From: Perca fluviatilis
Taxonomy: Eukaryota > Chordata > Actinopteri > Perciformes > Percidae
DNA: 64,000 nucleotides
Reading direction: 5' to 3'
Assembly: GCF_010015445.1 (NCBI RefSeq)
Contig: NC_053114.1
Span: 26,121,579 to 26,185,578 of the forward strand
How positions within the stretch are numbered: position 1 is the first letter of the stretch; every line of letters starts with the position of its first letter. The notes under the pieces are model-generated. The model saw nothing but the letters and a program-made list of their open reading frames with translations, ran no database searches and was not told the DNA's origin. Shown here piece by piece: positions 25,969 through 37,322 of the stretch. The position numbers and the translations under genes were made by a program.

Positions 25969-26288
25969 TTTTCTCTCACATACAATTTCCTAAACCTCTA
26001 GTGAATAAGAATAATGTAGTGTTGCTGTAATGTATGTCTGAGAGAGAGGCAATGAATTAAGCCTAAGGCACTAATGCAAGACAATGTATATACACTATGT
26101 AGATGGACAGAGAGTTATAGTAAAAACGTTGGTGCTGGTGCTTGTTTTGAACGTCGCAGATATACCCATCTTTCCCTATGTAGGTTATCAATGAATCCAT
26201 TGTAGTTTTGAATGATGAACCACGACAACCATAACATTACTTTAGCAGCCTACATGGTACAGTATCAGGCAATCAGTGGTTGTCTCAC

Positions 26289-26321
26289 CTTGCTCCTGGT
26301 GTCCTGTGTCCTTTCCTGGCA
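26289..26321 (-). CDS. Weak candidate micro-exon, 11 codons
   Basis: On the minus strand, acceptor ACCTACCTCAGTTATACAG is followed by 33 open bases and a very strong donor (CAAG|GTGAGACA). It reads CQERTQDTRSK in phase 0 at both ends, polar and helix-prone like the exon at 8465. The donor is among the best in the window; the acceptor is ordinary. Confidence 0.25.
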
Positions 26322-26464
26322 CTGTATAACTGAGGTAGGTCTTTACATCTCTGCCCCACCTGGGTGCTCTCTGCAGCCAATCTGCCCTGCTGCACTCTGA
26401 AAAAACAATTTTCTTTCATTACTGCTACACCTGAAGAATAGACACTGACAAGCATACATGCTTA

Positions 26465-27193
26465 AAGGAATAGTTTGATATTTTGGGTATGTACTTATTC
26501 GCTTTCTGGCTGAAAGTTATGTGAGAAGATTGAAACCACTCTCATATCTAGGAGTGGGTATCATTCAAAAATCTTCGATACCGGTACCGAAACCAATACT
26601 GTGACTTTGACACCGGTTCATAAACGATACCAATTTTATAAAACAAAAAGAAATTTCAACTACTACAAATCTTTTTATTTATTTTTCCGCTACTGCGTGA
26701 GCCGTCTCTGTGTAACGTAGAGTGTTTCCTGCGTGTCTCTACGACGTGTAATGTTAGACAGCTAATCGCAAACATTATTAGATCTTGGTAAAAGCATGCT
26801 GTTTGCTTATTGCCTCACTGACGCTGATGAGATTAACTCCTAAAGTATTGAAATTGGGTATTGAATGACGAGGCATTTTTCGATACTCAATATTTTAGAG
26901 GCAACTTGGTTGGTGCCTAAAAAGTATTGAATTTGGTATCCAGCCCTACTCATATCTGTCCGTTAAATATGAAGATACAGATGGTTAGCCTATGCTGGCA
27001 TAAAGACTGTAAAAAGGGGGAAACAGCTAGCCTGGCTCTGTCCAAAGGTAAAAGAAATCTGCCTAGAAGCACCTCTAGAGCTCACTAATTAACTAATATT
27101 AACACTAATTTTACTCAGGGTTATGTGTCTATTTCTTGGCCGGGTGTGGTGACTTTTGGGAAATTCCATTCTCAAAATTTAAAACTATTCCTT
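26465..27193. mobile_element. TA-flanked MITE (AAGGAATAG ends), split by a nested hAT
   Basis: The left end AAGGAATAGTTTGATATTTT and right end AAAACTATTCCTT are inverted, flanked by TA at 26463-26464 and 27194-27195. Internal phrases CTTATTCGCTTTC, AACAGCTAGCCTGGCTCTGT and TATTTCTTGGCCGGG are ones I associate with a very common teleost MITE. Without the 400-bp insert at 26549-26948 and one copy of its 8-bp duplication, the element is about 321 bp. Superfamily is not certain; the TA duplication and TTAAAGG-type ends are shared with 47836-48921 and 50596-52199. Confidence 0.85.
26549..26948. mobile_element. Non-autonomous hAT nested in a MITE, perfect 8-bp duplication
   Basis: The ends TAGGAGTGGGTATC and GGTATCCAGCCCTA are inverted repeats, and CTCATATC occurs on both sides (26541-26548 and 26949-26956). 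Sub-terminal DNA has the palindromic CGATACCGGTACCGA type of sequence. It is younger than the surrounding MITE because it interrupts it. Confidence 0.9.
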
Positions 27194-27195
27194 TA

Positions 27196-28143
27196 GAGAG
27201 AGAGTAAGACCAGTGGTGAATGGAGGTCCACCTCCAGTTCTAGAAATCAATGGAAATAAGCTCAGCATGCCTCCCACTATCCATCCTGATTCTTAGCATT
27301 ATACATTCCCATAAAAGGCCCTCACCTATGTATATCTATGTTTAACTAGCTAATACTAATTTATTGCCCTGAGCCTTGCCAGCTACATTAGCAATGGCTG
27401 TTCATTCAGATTAAGGGAGAAACTTTCAAAAGGGAATTCACAATGAGAAAACTCATAAGACATATAGGAGCATACATGAAGCCGCAAGCACACAGTACAT
27501 GGCCGAAATATGAGTCACGGACATTACACTCATTTGGGATTGTCAAACATCTAATTCCAAAACCAGGGGCATTAATATGGAGTTGCCCTAGACATTTCCT
27601 TTATAATGATAGAACGCACAATTGATTGAGAAAAATCTAGCAGGCCAATGTCAAGTTTCAAAAAGAAGTCTAAGAAAGTGTGGCCCATTTTATTGCTTTC
27701 TACTGCTTTTTAGAGATTTGCTGTATGCACGTCTCTATGCTTGATTTTCTGCACCTTAAGTATTACCAATGGCTGAGGCAGCTAAGCCTACAAAAAGCAT
27801 CCACAAAATAAACATATTGTGTATATGGTGTATTTTGTGCATATTGGGCAAAGTGCTGCTAATTGTTTTTTTTTCCACTTGACAGCATTTAGAATAAGTG
27901 TGAAAAGTCTCAAAGGTTGTGTCAAAATGATGCCTATCAAAAGTTTTGTATTTTTCATCTGTGCACAAGGGATTACAATCACTTTTAGAACCAAATAAGT
28001 AATAAAGGAAAGAAAGGAATGCAGCCCACAATAGCTCTTTCTTCAAGTATTCAAGCACAGAGCCCATGGTCAGTCCAAACTGTGTCATTAGCACTCCACC
28101 TAGAGAGAAAGTTAAACTTTTCAAGCGAAGATCTGTCTCTCAC
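27196..28143. other. Intervening DNA, no gene supported
   Basis: A minus-strand open frame of 122 codons at 27756-28124 overlaps a very good acceptor (AACTTTCTCTCTAG near 28100). That acceptor lies only 44 bases beyond the donor of the better exon at 28144-28281, too close to form a normal vertebrate intron. Confidence 0.3.
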
Positions 28144-28281
28144 CATACCTCTTGAGTAGATTGCAAACTTGATTGCAGGCATGACTACAAGGTCCTCATG
28201 CAAAGGTTTGGCCAAGGCAAACTTGTATTGCTGACCCAGGATCTGCTTATTAAAGGTTTCCTTGAGTGAAATGTCTGGTTG
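28144..28281 (-). CDS. Candidate internal coding exon, 46 codons
   Basis: On the minus strand, a branch-point-like CACTAATAAC and acceptor TAGTTCAG are followed by 138 open bases and the strong donor GTATG|GTGAGAGA. Phase is 0 at both ends. The peptide begins QPDISLKETFNKQILGQQYK and continues with a hydrophobic stretch containing VVMPAIKFAIYSRGM. Codon choice is clearly vertebrate coding-like in an AT-rich setting: Lys mostly AAG, Ile mostly ATC, Tyr all TAC, Asp all GAC. It contains alternating hydrophobic and polar positions rather than a coiled coil, so if it belongs with 8465 and 2487 it precedes the coiled-coil region. The family is not recognised. Confidence 0.5.
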
Positions 28282-31093
28282 CTGAACTAGTTATTAGTGC
28301 TTGTCTTACCATACACAGTTGCAAATGTTCATCATGTCATTCTATTATACCCACTGCTCTAATTATTACGAGTCATATTTCTTTAATTATTATAGTTAGG
28401 TATTATTGTAGTTCTAGTAGTATAATTCAAAATTATAATGTAATAGGCAGTGCATAATGTAATAACTTTAACATAAAATATTCTGCAGAAAGTTATTAAA
28501 TTATGCCGGTCAACATTTTATTGCATAATAATACTGTATACTGTATTTCTATTATGACCTGCTCCAGCCCATGATTATTAAGATATAGGTATTGTAAAAA
28601 GGGAGAACTACATAATTATAAAACAGCTGTAGCATGTAATTTTTTTACTCACAGGAACATACACTGCAGATTTGCATGCATAGTGACAACTGTGGATTTA
28701 CAAAGTTTAAGAATTAGAAGAAGTATGACTTTAATGGACCTTGACATGTAAGAGTGGATGCACTATGTTGGATCAGAGTCACCTTTTGGGCATGATTGCT
28801 TTTTTTCTAAGTATGAAAATAAAGTGTGAAAAAATGTGTATGCAGGTTGGGTAATGTGTGTGGATGTGTGTAAGGTCAGAATATAGCTAGGCTGACCTGA
28901 GCTCTCCACTCCAGCTTACATTCCTTTTCATTAGTGCTCATTCTTTGCCTCCAGACGCCATTTAACTGCAGCTGAGGAAGACATGACATAGGAAAAAAGA
29001 TGAAGACACTCTACCATGAAAGATCAACATCCAAATTATACATACTATGCAAAAATAAGTCTTTGACATTTGGCATGTTCGAGGTATGAGACCGAAAGCA
29101 TTAAGTGTTTCAAGTATTTAATAGAATACACTTAGAATAGAAAACAATTTTATTGTAAATTCTTATTTATACTACACACTATAATACTATAACTCTGTGC
29201 ACAAACTATCTGATTTGTTAAAAATGATATCTAATTTGGCAAGAGTAAACTCTAGATAGTTGGGATGCTCCAGTCAAACGGGGGACAATTGTAGTTGGCT
29301 GACATTTATTAAGTAACAGATGAGGATCAGAAAAAAACAATCATGTATCTTTGGGCTTCTAGCGCCCAGCAAATGGTTTGGGTCTGCAATAGCATGTTAT
29401 AGACTAATGAAGCTAAAAGGATAATGGTTTTAAGATAGATCATAACAGCTTTTGGAAGACTTTTTTTTGGATGGATCAGAATAGAAATTTGCATCTATTA
29501 CAAGTGTGATAATCTGTCATACCTGTAGAAAATAAAAAAAAAACGAAATGTCCAGCCTAATGGAGAAGGCCACAGTGCCCTATGTAGCTACAGTACTGGT
29601 CATAGCCATTCTATGTCATGAAGTTGAACATAGGCTATAAGTACACTTCAACGGTTGTGTGATTTACACTACTGAAATATCAGACAAGCTGCCACTGAGC
29701 AGAAGAGTTTGCATCTATAATATGTACACCATTTGGCAATGAAACAATCATGATTTGCATGGAAGCACTCAATTGGACAAGCACTGACCATCCACCTAGC
29801 GTATCTTTGTGAGTGGCCACAATTTACAACTGAAAGGTAAAAAAATTGAAATGCCACAGTAGAATTGTACAGATCAAACTATTTATATTTAAAATAACTT
29901 AGTTCCATGATATCTAATTTTATAAATCACTGTACAAAACCAGCAAGAGGTATTAATGCTGCAATACAGCAAACGAACGGCACCATTATAGTTCAGATTA
30001 AAGCCGGTCTAAGCCGAGCCGAGCAGAGCTGGTACAAGCAGTGGGTATCCGCCGTAAGTATCCTAACAAATATGTTGACTTTATTTCCTACCGAAGACAC
30101 ATTACCCCCACCAACTCATACAGGCCTTTTCAGTCTGTAGAATGTTTATCACATTATTCTCGCTTATTTGGTGCATATGCATATCTACATTATAAAGACA
30201 AGTTACAAAATAAGGGGATCCGCTTATCAAAACAATTGTTGTACAGTGCCACTAGTGGTCAAAAACTCCACATGGTGTCTTTAATATGAAACAGATTGAA
30301 ATTAAGACCAGAAACAATTAACAGTCAGCAGTACCTGGAGAGTTGAGCATGAGTGAATGAGTGGGTAAGAAGTGAGTGAAAATTGTGCAGGATCGTTACG
30401 GTCAATGACGTCTGGAGGAGCGGTATGGAGACAGAGAAAATAAGCTTAGATTTGTGGAGTAGCTAAGGCAGCACTGTGAATATCCAGAAGACACCTCAGG
30501 CTCTGATTGAACAACACAAACAGAGTCTGTCCCAAGGCTTAGCAACAGGTGACACAGACGCTATCAATGAACACAGTCACTGATTCTGATTGGTCAGTGC
30601 TTTTTTCTCGAGGGTAGGTAGCAGAAGCAGAATTTTTTTTCTTGAAAATATTTGGGAAACCCCAGTCATCAATCATCAGAATGCTGGGTTTGTCTCGCCT
30701 TTCGAAGTGCCTGTTGGTCATACAGAACATGTTTATCTGTTGACTCAGTGGACATACATCCTTGCCTTCCTGACTGTGAGGTACACTTTTGTTCTGTGCA
30801 ACATTTGTGTACTTAAATGCATCAATAAATGAATGTAAATGCCATGTTTGCATTTTTGTCTTATTAGTCCTTAACATACATACACACATCTTTACAAGCT
30901 GCATTATTCTAGGTCAGATGGCACCAGCAAAACCACATTCAATCCATTTGAAGCAATGCTGTGATGGAAATTATTTCAAACATGCTACTCAAAATGCTAT
31001 TCTGTTCACAATTCATTGATAGGAATGGGCGTATGAAGCATGATGAGTCTGAGGCCTGCTGGAAAACCACGGGCCTAGCAGCGAGCACTATAC
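28282..31093. other. Intervening DNA with a one-ended MITE
   Basis: A repeat terminus at about 30247-30284 (CACTAGTGGTCAAAAACTCC then CATGGTGTCTTTAA) matches an end type I associate with fish MITEs; the left end was not found, though 29930-30060 (CCGAGCCGAGCAGAGC) may be part of it. A 121-codon minus-strand frame at 30539-30904 lacks a convincing donor. A splice-flanked 52-base stretch at 28920-28971 is too weak to call. Confidence 0.3.
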
Positions 31094-31242
31094 CTGACTC
31101 TGGAGCTCCTGGGCCTGATGAGTCTGGCTCTGAACTGCTTTTGGTATTGCTGCATGCGACTCTGTTCCTCCGGAGATCTATTCTAGACGACTCTCCTGCA
31201 GTTCAGGCAGTGACTGAGAGATCCTTGCTCCTGGATGTCCAG
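31094..31242 (-). pseudogene. Possible broken coiled-coil exon
   Basis: On the minus strand, a strong acceptor (CTCCTTTTGTGGTTCAATAG) and donor (GTCAG|GTATAG) enclose 149 bases. All three frames contain stops. Short pieces in different frames look like one helical protein: LDIQEQ, QSLPELQESRLE, SPEEQSRMQQYQKQF and QELQSQ. Three single-base shifts would be needed to join them. A decayed exon of the minus-strand gene, small assembly indels, or a non-coding exon are all possible; the good splice sites beside a broken frame are what make it notable. Confidence 0.25.
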
Positions 31243-34018
31243 CTATTGAACCACAAAAGGAGGCAGGGCAGCGAGGAGGAGAAAAATCAATCCAGTACAC
31301 AGAGCCTATCCTCTCTTCGCAGCCAACCTGCTCACTGTGTAGCTGAGGCTAAGATGCACCATGGTTCCCCATCCTCCTGAGCAGATACTCAGAAATAAAT
31401 CCGGCCAGAGTCCTGTCCCTCAATAGCAGGCCTCATATCTGCCTTTATCTGCTAATTATGTGTATTAGGAGGACTGCTGAAGATAAAGATCATTTTTCTT
31501 GAAACCAAATTATTCAAAACAAATGTTTCCACATTTCACAAACAATACACTTATTGTGATTCCTAAGATTCAGTTTTTTTTGGTTTGTTTTTTTAATACC
31601 AGTTGATCCGTAATTGACTGATGTTGATAACGAAATTAAAAAACAATTTTAATCCATAAGACTTTCAGGTGAAGTTAGAATTTCATAGTTCTTGTTGATC
31701 AAAGTAATTACAAATAAATCACTTTACAAAATCTTCATTATAACTATAAGAACAGGTAATCAAAGAATAAAAATGATAAACTAAAAGTGACAAATTTACA
31801 TGTGATAACCAATACCACGAAAGTTAATTAATTAATGTTTTATAGAAAAATAAAGGTAATACTGAAGTAGTGCAGCTATAGAATACACAGCAATGTAGCT
31901 ATGATGACCTAGCGAACGGTGAGATAAACCGTTCTTGCAAAACTGGCAACAAACATTTGCCTGCCGAGTAAGTGCGCCAACAATGATAAACAGGCCACTA
32001 ATTAATACTACCTCGCTGTGCTAAATCACGAGAGGGGAAGGGATGAAGGGGGAGAGAGAGAGCCAAAGACGGTGAGAGAGAGAGGAAGAGGAGGGAGCTT
32101 AGGAGAAATAAAGGGAGGACAGTAAGAGCAAGACAAACAGACCTAGCTCCTGGTTCATTAGGAAGGAGGCTTTAATCCGGTGTGCCTGATGCTGCTGCTG
32201 TGTCGTCGTTGCAGAAGGAATTAGAACCAGACAAGATGGAGACCCAAACAAGAACCAGGACAAACCATTATTTAACCATCTGCATACAGGCTGGCAAATA
32301 CTCCACAAATCAACAAAAACCAAGATTAGAGTAGACAGTTATTTCCACTCCTGCCCTGTTCAAAGCACTGTCTCATCTCCGTGTCCATTTTTTCTTCACG
32401 GAATAAGTCAAACAAAAGAGGCTGGCGGTTATTCCTGAATTAAAAATACAGATTATGCAGAAATCCATTTCACGGAATCGCTTAAAACGTGTCTCATCCC
32501 TTAGCACTCGCTTTCTGTATGCGATCCACACCGATAACCCTGGTCTTGCTTTCTTTCTCTCACAATCGCTCCCTCTCTCTCTATTCTCCCCTCCTAAACT
32601 GATCAATACTTCATTTAAATCATGACATTAGCACACTACTACTGGAAAAAGAGGGCGAGAACAAATACAAATGAGCTTCTTGTTACACAGTAACTGATGT
32701 TGAATGTCAGAGAATTGTAAGATTTCTTCTTAATATAATGTGAAAACATAGACAGAAATATATGCAACTGTGCGGGGGCTGTACTGCTGTTTTGACTTGA
32801 GCTCCTGAGCCTCACACTGATCAATACACATTTAAATCCAGGCTGAGGACAGCTATCACAATATCTCGTCTCATCAGAAAAAGGCAAACATGCTATCCCA
32901 ATTACCATCTCAAATGACTAGTGTCGAGGTAACACAAGTTGGATTCTGATAGAGGCATATTTCATATTTATTCAGCAGAATGTTTTACATTAGCACCTGA
33001 GCGCATAATTGCTTAATATATATGCACACTCACACTTTTATCTATTCACATAATTCACAATAAGCACAATCAATACTGCCCTCTCCATACTCTGCTCCAT
33101 GCTCATAAAGTGCGTCTGCATTAGATCATATAATAAGCCGTTCAGAAAACCCCAAACGACACCGGCTAATTTCCTGGCGCTCACTGAAATTGCGAACGAG
33201 AGTAACTGGCTAATCTTCCTGTTCGTCATTAAACCCGGATATTTACCTGAGCAGCCTGAGAGTCACGGGCCCGGTGAGGGATCAACACATCTCTTTGGAG
33301 TCTCTAGATGGTCTCATCGTGCTGAGATAACTGAGACGAAGCCGATCAGGTCAGGTTTTCTCCATTCCGAACATGGGTGAACAGAGGCGAGGACAAGAGA
33401 AAAGAGAGAAGAGAGAGGGGCAGACCGTAAGCCCAACACTAGGTGGGAAGTGGTGGAAATACAGCCGAAGTCGATCACTCGGGGGAACATGCACTTACAT
33501 ATAGTCTGGCGCCAATGTCGACCAATGAGCAATTAGGCAGACAAGACTAAAGTTATTGATCGGGGGTTCAGGCTCTTTTCTCAGGGCTAACTAGCCTGCC
33601 TGAGGTTGTGTGATGGCTGCTACAGCTGTGGACTGCAAGACAAGGAAAGGCAGTACAAGAAGAAGTGGGAGGAAGGGTCTTTCTCTCCTCAGGCCTTGAG
33701 CTCTTGAGTTGGGCACTGGACATTATCATTTAGGCTGCTATTGATTGCCACAGGCTTAATATGCCTTCATATAATGCAGTCAGTCACAGAAGGAAAAGGC
33801 ACTTAGGAGAATGCAAACATCTAATCAAATACATTATGGAAAGCAAACAGCCTTGGCAAAGCATCAATGACAATAAATAGGAGTTTTTTGTTTCCAATTT
33901 ACAGGATAATGAGAGAGATTAATGTCAGGGAACAACTTGAAAAAATGAGGTTATGTAATATCTAAGGTGCCAACAAGTTTAAATTAAGTTTACAATTTAA
34001 ATAGTGGAGTCACTGGAC
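31243..34018. other. Single-copy DNA with weak exon-like signals
   Basis: The 139-codon plus-strand frame ending at 31380 runs antisense to the broken coiled-coil stretch and is probably its shadow. A 9-base splice-flanked unit lies at 32012-32020 (see findings). The 33000-33500 block is GC-richer and includes the candidate at 33247-33303. Confidence 0.3.
33247..33303 (-). CDS. Weak candidate exon, 19 codons
   Basis: On the minus strand, an acceptor (GACCATCTAG) is followed by 57 open bases and a good donor (CTCAG|GTAAATAT). It reads RLQRDVLIPHRARDSQAAQ in phase 0. Composition is coding-like and GC-richer than the flanks. The acceptor is weak, with little pyrimidine tract. Confidence 0.22.
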
Positions 34019-34737
34019 CAGTGTTGTAGTACTCGAGACTGGTCTTGAGACCAAGACCGGTCTCGTCTCGATCTCGGATGAAGAGGACTCGGTCAAGACC
34101 ACAACTTCAGGGATATCACAAAACTGCCTGTGTATCATCTGATTTATGTGTTAAAATCATTACTGTGATTGGATTTAAAACATACTGCTTCAAATGCAAC
34201 CAATAACTTGACTCATTTCTAGTTTGAAATGTGTTACTGTTAACCCCCGTTCCCCGCACCCCTTCACACGCAATTCCAAAGTGAATGTAGGTGACAGGAG
34301 AAGAAGCTCTGGCTGTCTGGGAGATGTCAGCCAAATCGCCGGTAATAACATTTTATTTATTATATATTTTTTAAAGAGTTTATTTGCAAAACAACGTCTA
34401 AAAGAAAACACACAGCAGTGTGTAAATTCTGCTAACTGACACAGCTTGGACCACCTAATTTTTATTGGCACTTAGTAAGGAAGCATTTAGAAAGTAAAAC
34501 TAAGTGTAAGTGATGCCAGCGAAGCTAGCTTGCTAAAGTTATCAATCTGCCTCTGTACCAAAACTCTTCAGAAATCTCTTCACCCCTCACCCAAAGTGAT
34601 TTAGCAAATATTAGCTATACATATTAGCTAGTTGTGTTTCAGTTGTTTGGTCTGGTTTTGGTCTTGTCTCGGTCTCGATACACTCTGGTCTTGGTAATGC
34701 CTTGATCTTGGTTTAGGTGGTCTTGACTACAACACTG
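34019..34737. mobile_element. hAT-type transposon with CAGTGTTGTAG ends
   Basis: It begins CAGTGTTGTAGTACTCGAG and ends CTTGACTACAACACTG. Both sub-terminal regions carry many GGTCTTG/CTCGGTC words in inverted arrangement. Flanks (CACTGGAC before, GTCATGAC after) do not form a clean 8-bp duplication, so the insertion is old or rearranged. About 719 bp with no transposase. Confidence 0.75.
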
Positions 34738-35588
34738 GTCATGACAATCTGCCATCTATAGATTTAGCTTCAAATTGTAAACATTATATTTCTGTAATTC
34801 AACCACTTTAGGGTGACCCCACAAATGCAAATGCTTTTGCAAGACTACAAATACGCTTGAGAGTTGCCAGAAGGCCAGTTCTTTAAGTTTTAATCAATGC
34901 AAACTATTTTCCCTTGCTTCCAAGATTTAAGCTACGCTAAGCTGAACATACAAGGCCATCTCTGTGCTTGATGCAAACGATGAAAAGAAGACAAAAGAAG
35001 ACATTGCTATTCATAGTTAGTACTTTTTTTTATGTTTCTTTGTATTTGGCTTAGCTGCATTTATCTAACACAATATCAATATCACAACATAGGATAGAGA
35101 CACACAAACCAGCAGCTTTGGCTTCTTGTATTGTATTGGTTTGGCTTGTTAGAGAATATAAGCCAAGCTAAGCTTGGTTAACAATGGCTGGGTTAGCTAG
35201 CTAATAGCTAATAAGGACAAATAGCTTTTGGAAAAGAATATCAGTAATTCTTTTTAAATAAGCCATTTTTTTTTTCCTACGGCAATACAGTACATGCAAG
35301 TCAATCATTAACATGGTCATTTGGGGGTCACCAAATCCATCAAAGCAGAAATTCTTCTGAATGAACACCTTCAAGAGTTGCACAGTAGCATGTATAGAAA
35401 AAAATTCTTACTAATTGTGCAAAAACAGAGATCAGTCACGTGCAGCTTCTGCATGTGGATGTGCCGTGCTGATCAAATGCCTGCCATGATCCATCTAATG
35501 AAAAGAACTAAACATCATTTAACCTTTAATGGAGGTTTGACAGGGCAAAGTGAAAAATATATTTAATAATTCCTTCCTGGTTTCCTTC
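34738..35588. other. AT-rich DNA, no gene seen
   Basis: It contains repeated TTAGCTAGC and AAGCCAAGC words that hint at old repeat material. No termini found. Confidence 0.3.
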
Positions 35589-35702
35589 TTTTTAAAAATT
35601 TTTTATTGAAAAAACCAAAAAAAAAAAATTTTAAAAAAACGCTAAAAAAACCTTTTTTTTTTTTAATTTTTTTTTTTTTAAAACAAAATTTTTTTTTAAA
35701 TG
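35589..35702. repeat. Homopolymer A/T tract region
   Basis: About 114 bases made almost wholly of alternating long A runs and T runs with a few G/C. There is no simple period. It could be an assembly or polishing artefact of a low-quality read, or a collapsed A/T repeat. Confidence 0.8.
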
Positions 35703-36371
35703 TTCCCATTATTTTGATTCACTTCTGTACATGCGAAGAACATATTTAAATTCCAATTCATCAAACACAGAATTTTAAGAAAGACGCTTCTAGGAGGTGA
35801 AAAAAAGAGTTGCAATTACAAAATATCTCCAGCCCTTGGGCACATTAAACGGTAACAAATTATTATGAGGAGAATTTAGAGAATGTTCTACATATATGTA
35901 AAAATTAGAAAATTAATGAACAAGCATTATATGCAGAGGCAGTGTTCTCTCCTTTTGCTGTGGCTTGTGCCTTTAAATGCAGTCCTTTGTTGTGTTTTGT
36001 AAATAAATTCTGATATTTCTAAGGCAAGAGGCATGATAATGAAAGGGCACAAAAAAAACTCTGAGGCGATTGCTCATTCCTCACAGCTTTCATTGCCTCT
36101 GCATTAGAAGGACACCTTTAATATTTGGACTTTCCACGTCACTCTAGGCTAAATCCCTAGCAACCACCATAGCAACATACTCTGAGTTCAACGTGAAATG
36201 CATGGCAAGTTCCTTGCTGCCACCAGCCAGTGAACAAAAAGGGGAGAGAAAAACAATCAGAAGAGACAGATATGCTTGAAAGACCAAAACTGAGTGGAGC
36301 TGAGAAGACATAAAGACACAGCACAGAAATGCTCTATCAATAATCACATGTGCTTGTGTCTGTGTATATGT

Positions 36372-36402
<31 letters not shown>

Positions 36403-36642
36403 ACATATGCCAAACGAATCACAGAACAAACTATAAACCCTACACCTGAGACAACATATGTGTAATGCAGACAAAGAACCTTAGGCCAGTGGGTATCCTG
36501 TTCACATACTGTATGGCAGAGATACATAGGTATTACAGATTGTACTGCCTCTTTTTGATGAGAGAAGCAAATCTCATCTAACTTGATGCGCCAGATGGTT
36601 TGTTAATACAGAACCATCTGAGAAGCCGTCATTGGAAACTGT
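35703..36642. other. AT-rich DNA with a GT microsatellite
   Basis: The minus-strand frame at 36144-36527 runs through the microsatellite and is not a gene. Confidence 0.35.
36371..36402. repeat. (GT)n microsatellite
   Basis: A GT run of about 32 bp with one CT interruption. Confidence 0.9.
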
Positions 36643-37009
36643 TTGGAAAAGGGCAGGCGCTTTCAAAAATACCTAGCAGGTGATTGGGTGAACCATCTGT
36701 CTATCACGTCCGCCATTTTTGTTTTGAACGAACAGATGGGGCCGCAAGGGGGTAAGCTTCGCTTCAGAACTCGAACATCCTATGGCGCCATTTTGATGCT
36801 ACAAAGGTATCCCCTCCCGTTAGCATTCCACTGACTAGCATTCATTTTGACGTCACTTGACAGCGAATAACTTTACATCTGAAGCGTTTAAAGACTCTAT
36901 TTGTCCATTGTTTAGTTCTAAAGAAACACGACAATATATAAAAGGCTCCATTACCTTTTACCTCACGTTATGGCTCCATAGCAGACGTTTTTGTAAAAAT
37001 AGGCTAACG
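36643..37009. repeat. Dispersed-repeat-like DNA upstream of the tandem duplication
   Basis: Phrases such as CGTCCGCCATTTTTG, GGCGCCATTTTGATGC, AGCATTCATTTTGACGTCAC and AGAAACACGACAATATATAA are characteristic in my memory of a repeat found many times in teleost genomes. It runs without a visible break into the duplicated unit at 37010. Limits and class are unknown. Confidence 0.45.
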
Positions 37010-37322
37010 ATTGTGTCACATAGTAGAGGAATTACCGTATAGTACAGGAGAAGCTCGCAGGCAGTTTCGACTTACATGAGCTGTTTAGGTTTAATTACTA
37101 ATGTTAACTAGCATTTTAGTTAGCAATAATTAGCCTGTGCCTATGTTATCTCCTTACATATACCTAAGCTCTCTGTCTCTGCAAGATTGGGAATGATTGA
37201 GATTTCTCTTGGCACAGCTACCAGAAGACTTACAACTTTCAGACACGTTGCTCACGTCACATTTACGTTGTCTCTCTCAGTTGGAGGCTGCGCAGTAAAG
37301 CAAGAGATCACCGGAAAAAACA
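37010..37322. repeat. Tandem duplication, copy 1
   Basis: From ATTGTGTCA onward this copy matches 37323-37613 at a 335-base offset with only scattered substitutions. It lacks 22 bases present in copy 2 (ATAACCACGCGACTTACTGT and two more). It carries the uninterrupted junction CTCTCTCAGTTGGAGG at about 37272-37287, which is the empty site for the insertion in copy 2. Confidence 0.9.

Larger units (their letters stand above)
19854..26288. other. Mostly single-copy DNA, microsatellites, one MITE end
   Basis: The block at 20000-20230 (CATCATTAAGACG, ATTAATTGAAAGACAG, CCATAATTAACTGC) reads like a conserved non-coding element. A MITE-type terminus (GGTAGTGTATCTTTAAGG) ends at about 21869 with no partner found. 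Overlapping frames at 20677-21069 and 22470-22939 lie on both strands with low-complexity content and are not genes. A GC-richer stretch near 25250-25330 has splice-like sites, but one of its two pseudo-exons contains a stop. Confidence 0.3.

Noticed and set aside
27756..28124. 122-codon minus-strand frame with a very good acceptor near 28100
   Set aside because: It would leave a 44-base intron next to the stronger exon at 28144-28281 and has no clear donor. It remains an outside possibility as an alternative exon.
28920..28971. 52-base splice-flanked open stretch (minus)
   Set aside because: It is not a multiple of three and does not lead in phase to the better exon at 28144-28281.
30539..30904. 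121-codon minus-strand frame containing a coding-like stretch
   Set aside because: No strong donor, weak acceptor, AT-rich tail; probably chance.
30961..31380. 139-codon plus-strand open frame
   Set aside because: It is antisense to the broken coiled-coil stretch, lacks a start context, and its Leu/Ser-rich composition is what the reverse of a Gln/Glu/Leu helix gives.
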